NCBI GenBank assembly: GCA_021232515.1
Contig: JAJPOQ010000055.1
Location: forward strand, 1-64,000
Direction: 5' to 3'
From: Lentisphaeraceae bacterium
GTDB lineage: Bacteria; Verrucomicrobiota; Lentisphaeria; Lentisphaerales; Lentisphaeraceae
DNA length: 64,000 nt
This document shows positions 61,399 to 64,000 of the stretch, in pieces. Below the pieces are notes generated by a model, which was given only the letters and a program-made list of their open reading frames with translations, searched no databases and was not told the origin of the DNA. Both the position numbers and the translations under genes were made by a program. Each line of letters begins with the position of its first letter. The first letter of the stretch is position 1.

Positions 61399-64000
61399 TC
61401 GTTGAACCAACTGTGTTTATTAGACGAGTGTTGATAAATTCAACTAGATGTAGTGGGTTCCTTCTCGCTCCATGAGAGATCTGGCAACGGCATGACATGC
61501 CATTGCTTACTATCTCGGTATTTACGGAGGCTTTTCTCACTTCAGGGAATAGCCTTTTTTCGCCGATCGCCATGGAGAAATCATAATGTTCTTTTTCATA
61601 ACCAAAGGCACCGGCCATACCACAGCAGCCAGAATCGATTTCTTTAGCCGTTACCCCAGGAAGTGCATTTAGAACTTTCATAGTACTGTCAGTTCCACAT
61701 AGTGATTTTTGGTGACAGTGACCGTGCATAAGAACATCCATCTGGTTGACATGGAAGTTTAAATCAAACTTGCCATTGTCTATTGCATCTGCAAGAACTT
61801 CATCGATCGTGACGCACTTCTCAGCAACAGTTTTGGCGTCTTCAGTATTTAGCAATTCAGGGTATTCATCAGCAATAGTTAATATGCAGCTAGGTTCTAG
61901 GCCAACAATTTGTTTTCCCTGTTGGGCATATGGAAGCAATAGCTTAACAAGTTTTGTAGCTTGTGCTTTAGCTTCTTTTAAAAAGCCTTTGGAGATAAGT
62001 GAACGTCCACAGCAAGTGTACTCTGGGTACTCTATTTTATAGCCAAGTTGATTTAGTATATTACTCGCATAGATACCAGTTTTTGGTGTATTGAATTCAT
62101 TGAACGTGTCATTGAAAAGAACTATTTCTTTTTCGCCGGGAAGACTCTTCATAGACTGTAACCAGTAGGAAAACCTTTTTGTTGCAAAGTGAGGCATTTC
62201 TCTTTTTGTGGTTATGCCCATCATGTTATAGAGCATTTTTACAGGGCCTAGTGAATTGGCAAAGTTAACCACAGACGGGAACTTGGAAGCTCTTTTGCTG
62301 TGTTTGCTGACATTTGCAAATAGGCGATTTCGAAAAGAGTAACCGTGTTTTTCTTGATAGTGGTAGAGAAACTCAGACTTCATCTTTGACATGTCGACAG
62401 AGGAAGGACACTCGGTTTTACAGCCTTTGCATTCTATACAAAGATCGAGAATGTCATATAGTTTTTTACCCATAAGTTCATTGTAAGAGATACCACCGTT
62501 TAAAGCATAGTTTAACGCTTGAGCTCTAGCGCGAGTTGAGTGACGTTCATCTCCATGAGCTTGGAATGATGGACACATGACCCCAGAGTCAGCCTTGGTG
62601 CATTCTCCATTTCCATTGCACATGCTGACGGCAAAGTTCCAGCCGCCTTCATCTTCAAAGTGATACTGAGTGTTTAAGTGTATTGGTTGGTTTTCGTTAT
62701 CAACTTTTAAGTTTTCTAACGGTCCAGGAGAATCGACAATTTTACCAGGGTTCATTAGGTTGTCTGGATCAAAAGCACTTTTAAGCTTTTTGAAGAGTTG
62801 ATAAACTTCAGGGCCAAACATAGTTTCATGGAGCCATGAACGAGTAAGTCCATCACCATGTTCTCCGCTTAATGAACCGCCCATTTCTTTAACTAGTGCA
62901 GCTATCTCTTTCATGCTGCTGACCATGAGTTCGCGATCTTCTTTCACTTTAAGATCGAGCATTGGCCTGACATGAACACAGCCCACACCTGCATGACCAT
63001 AAAAGCCAATTTGTTTACCTGCATCGGTAAAGTGTTTTTTGAAGAACTTTAAAAACTCAGGAAGGTGTTTTAGTGGAACAGCAACATCTTCAAGAAAGGC
63101 AATGGCTCGTTCATTAGTTCTTTTAGACATAAGTATGCCTAGGCCAGCTTTTCTGAGCTTCCAAACTTTAGATTGTGAGTGCTGATCGATGAGCTGTGTA
63201 TTTGCATAACAAAAGTCTTTGCCACTCAAGCTATGTGAAAACTCTTCAAGTTTCTTAAGTGCACCACCTGGAGTAGAACCATCAAATTCGGCAACAAGTA
63301 GCATTTCAGGATCACCATTTAGCCAATTTAATTGACCTTTCATCAGTGGAGACTTTTTACCTAAATCAATAACAGTTTTATCGATGAGTTCGAGTGAAAA
63401 TGGTTTGTATTTAAGGATGGTTTCTACTTTTGATAGCGCGTCTTCAAAGTTGTCAAAGTGTAAAGCACTAAGAACTGAGTTTGCGGGCTTACGAGAAATT
63501 TTTACTTTGATGAGGTCGATTATACCGAAAGTACCTTCAGAACCAACTATCAATTTTGCCATATTGAGTGGAAAGCCTTTGGTCAATTCATCTAAGTTGT
63601 AACCAGAAACCCTGCGTTGAATTTTAGGAAATGTCTTATCGATTGCATCCGTATCATTTTTCATGATGGAGTCGACACACTGGTAGATTTTAGATGTTAA
63701 TGAGTCACCACTACATTTTTCTCTAAAGCTTTGTTCGGTCTCTTCGCCAAAAGTTACAGCTTCACCGTTTGCAAGTATAACTCGTGCAGAGATGACGTGA
63801 TCAACCATTTTCCCATAGCGTAGAGAATGAGCACCTGCAGAGTTGTTAGCAGTCATGCCGCCGATAGTGGCTCTGTTTCCTGTAGACGTATCAGGTCCTA
63901 AACAGTAGCCTTTATCAGCAACTTCTTTGTTTAATTGATCTTGAATTACGCCAGGCTGACAGAGAGCGTAAGCATCCTCATAGTTAACTTCGATAATGCG
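61391..64000 (-). CDS. YdiJ-like FAD-binding and Fe-S oxidoreductase, 5' end beyond the window
   Basis: A partial gene of at least 869 codons, open to the right edge; the start lies outside. The order is FAD-linked oxidase (GPDTSTGNRATIGGMTANNS, LIVGSEGTFGIIDLIKVKI), the FAD C-terminal domain (GHAGVGCVHVRPMLDLK, SLSGEHGDGLTRSWL, FDPDNLMNPGKI), a [4Fe-4S] region with CIECKGCKTECPS, and CCG-type cysteine-rich motifs (HGHCHQKSLCG, SGCCGMAGAFGYE). It matches the E. coli YdiJ/GlcD-GlpC fusion layout (about 1018 residues), so about 150 residues lie beyond the edge. It oxidises a 2-hydroxyacid such as D-lactate or D-2-hydroxyglutarate; the exact substrate is not readable. Confidence 0.93.
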   Translation of the reverse strand, partial: RIIEVNYEDAYALCQPGVIQDQLNKEVADKGYCLGPDTSTGNRATIGGMTANNSAGAHSLRYGKMVDHVISARVILANGEAVTFGEETEQSFREKCSGDSLTSKIYQCVDSIMKNDTDAIDKTFPKIQRRVSGYNLDELTKGFPLNMAKLIVGSEGTFGIIDLIKVKISRKPANSVLSALHFDNFEDALSKVETILKYKPFSLELIDKTVIDLGKKSPLMKGQLNWLNGDPEMLLVAEFDGSTPGGALKKLEEFSHSLSGKDFCYANTQLIDQHSQSKVWKLRKAGLGILMSKRTNERAIAFLEDVAVPLKHLPEFLKFFKKHFTDAGKQIGFYGHAGVGCVHVRPMLDLKVKEDRELMVSSMKEIAALVKEMGGSLSGEHGDGLTRSWLHETMFGPEVYQLFKKLKSAFDPDNLMNPGKIVDSPGPLENLKVDNENQPIHLNTQYHFEDEGGWNFAVSMCNGNGECTKADSGVMCPSFQAHGDERHSTRARAQALNYALNGGISYNELMGKKLYDILDLCIECKGCKTECPSSVDMSKMKSEFLYHYQEKHGYSFRNRLFANVSKHSKRASKFPSVVNFANSLGPVKMLYNMMGITTKREMPHFATKRFSYWLQSMKSLPGEKEIVLFNDTFNEFNTPKTGIYASNILNQLGYKIEYPEYTCCGRSLISKGFLKEAKAQATKLVKLLLPYAQQGKQIVGLEPSCILTIADEYPELLNTEDAKTVAEKCVTIDEVLADAIDNGKFDLNFHVNQMDVLMHGHCHQKSLCGTDSTMKVLNALPGVTAKEIDSGCCGMAGAFGYEKEHYDFSMAIGEKRLFPEVRKASVNTEIVSNGMSCRCQISHGARRNPLHLVEFINTRLINTVGSTII

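Overview
The window looks like a chromosomal segment from a marine member of the Planctomycetes–Verrucomicrobia–Lentisphaerae (PVC) group, most likely a Lentisphaera-type organism. Three things point there: low GC (roughly 40% by eye); three loci of the typically planctomycetal cytochrome families (PSCyt1/DUF1549/DUF1553 with DUF1501, and DUF1587/1592/1588/1585 with DUF1552); and Cys-type sulfatases, ThuA, DUF1080 and a lipoprotein sugar isomerase. The assignment is inferred from gene content; no 16S gene is present.

Layout. 1-1,100: the tail of a gene and a ThuA lipoprotein. 1,300-10,700: two PSD1/DUF1501 pairs on the + strand, separated by an ECF sigma factor and a decayed REP-associated transposase (RAYT) remnant with a GC-rich palindrome. 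10,800-12,900: two overlapping CDP-paratose-2-epimerase-like genes. 13,000-21,900: a tight + strand run of FHA protein, metallo-beta-lactamase-fold hydrolase, TerB/AI-2E membrane protein, SprT-like/DUF2786 protein, glycosyltransferase-39-like membrane protein and RapA, then tRNA-Phe and its terminator. 22,000-28,200: an NHS-type MFS transporter (-), a monoheme cytochrome and the DUF1592-family/DUF1552 pair. 28,200-33,200: a - strand catabolic block of PhoD, lipoprotein TIM-barrel isomerase and sulfatase with HEAT-like repeats.

33,300-41,600 holds the most unusual unit. A bacterial protein strongly resembling eukaryotic MAT2B is followed by a five-gene translationally coupled operon: three different SPFH (HflK/HflC/stomatin-like) membrane proteins, a P1B-type metal ATPase and an ABC ATPase without a permease. 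One SPFH protein and the ATPase carry His-rich N-termini. The working hypothesis is a membrane-microdomain-organised metal transport system. Close by are a stand-alone receiver protein, a MaoC-like protein, and an ECF sigma / zinc-finger anti-sigma / periplasmic coiled-coil operon.

44,900-54,200 is mostly housekeeping: AraC regulator, metG, Dabb protein, a second PhoD, a second sulfatase, accA and an L,D-transpeptidase. 54,300-60,700 carries a zinc-ribbon protein, a coiled-coil lipoprotein, a TolC-type protein, an MlaA lipoprotein fused to an alpha/beta hydrolase, and an MlaF-like ATPase, which together suggest envelope lipid transport. The window ends with a DUF1080 lipoprotein and a YdiJ-like FAD/Fe-S oxidoreductase cut by the right edge.

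Functions below are assigned by reading motifs and from knowledge of the families; no database search was run.
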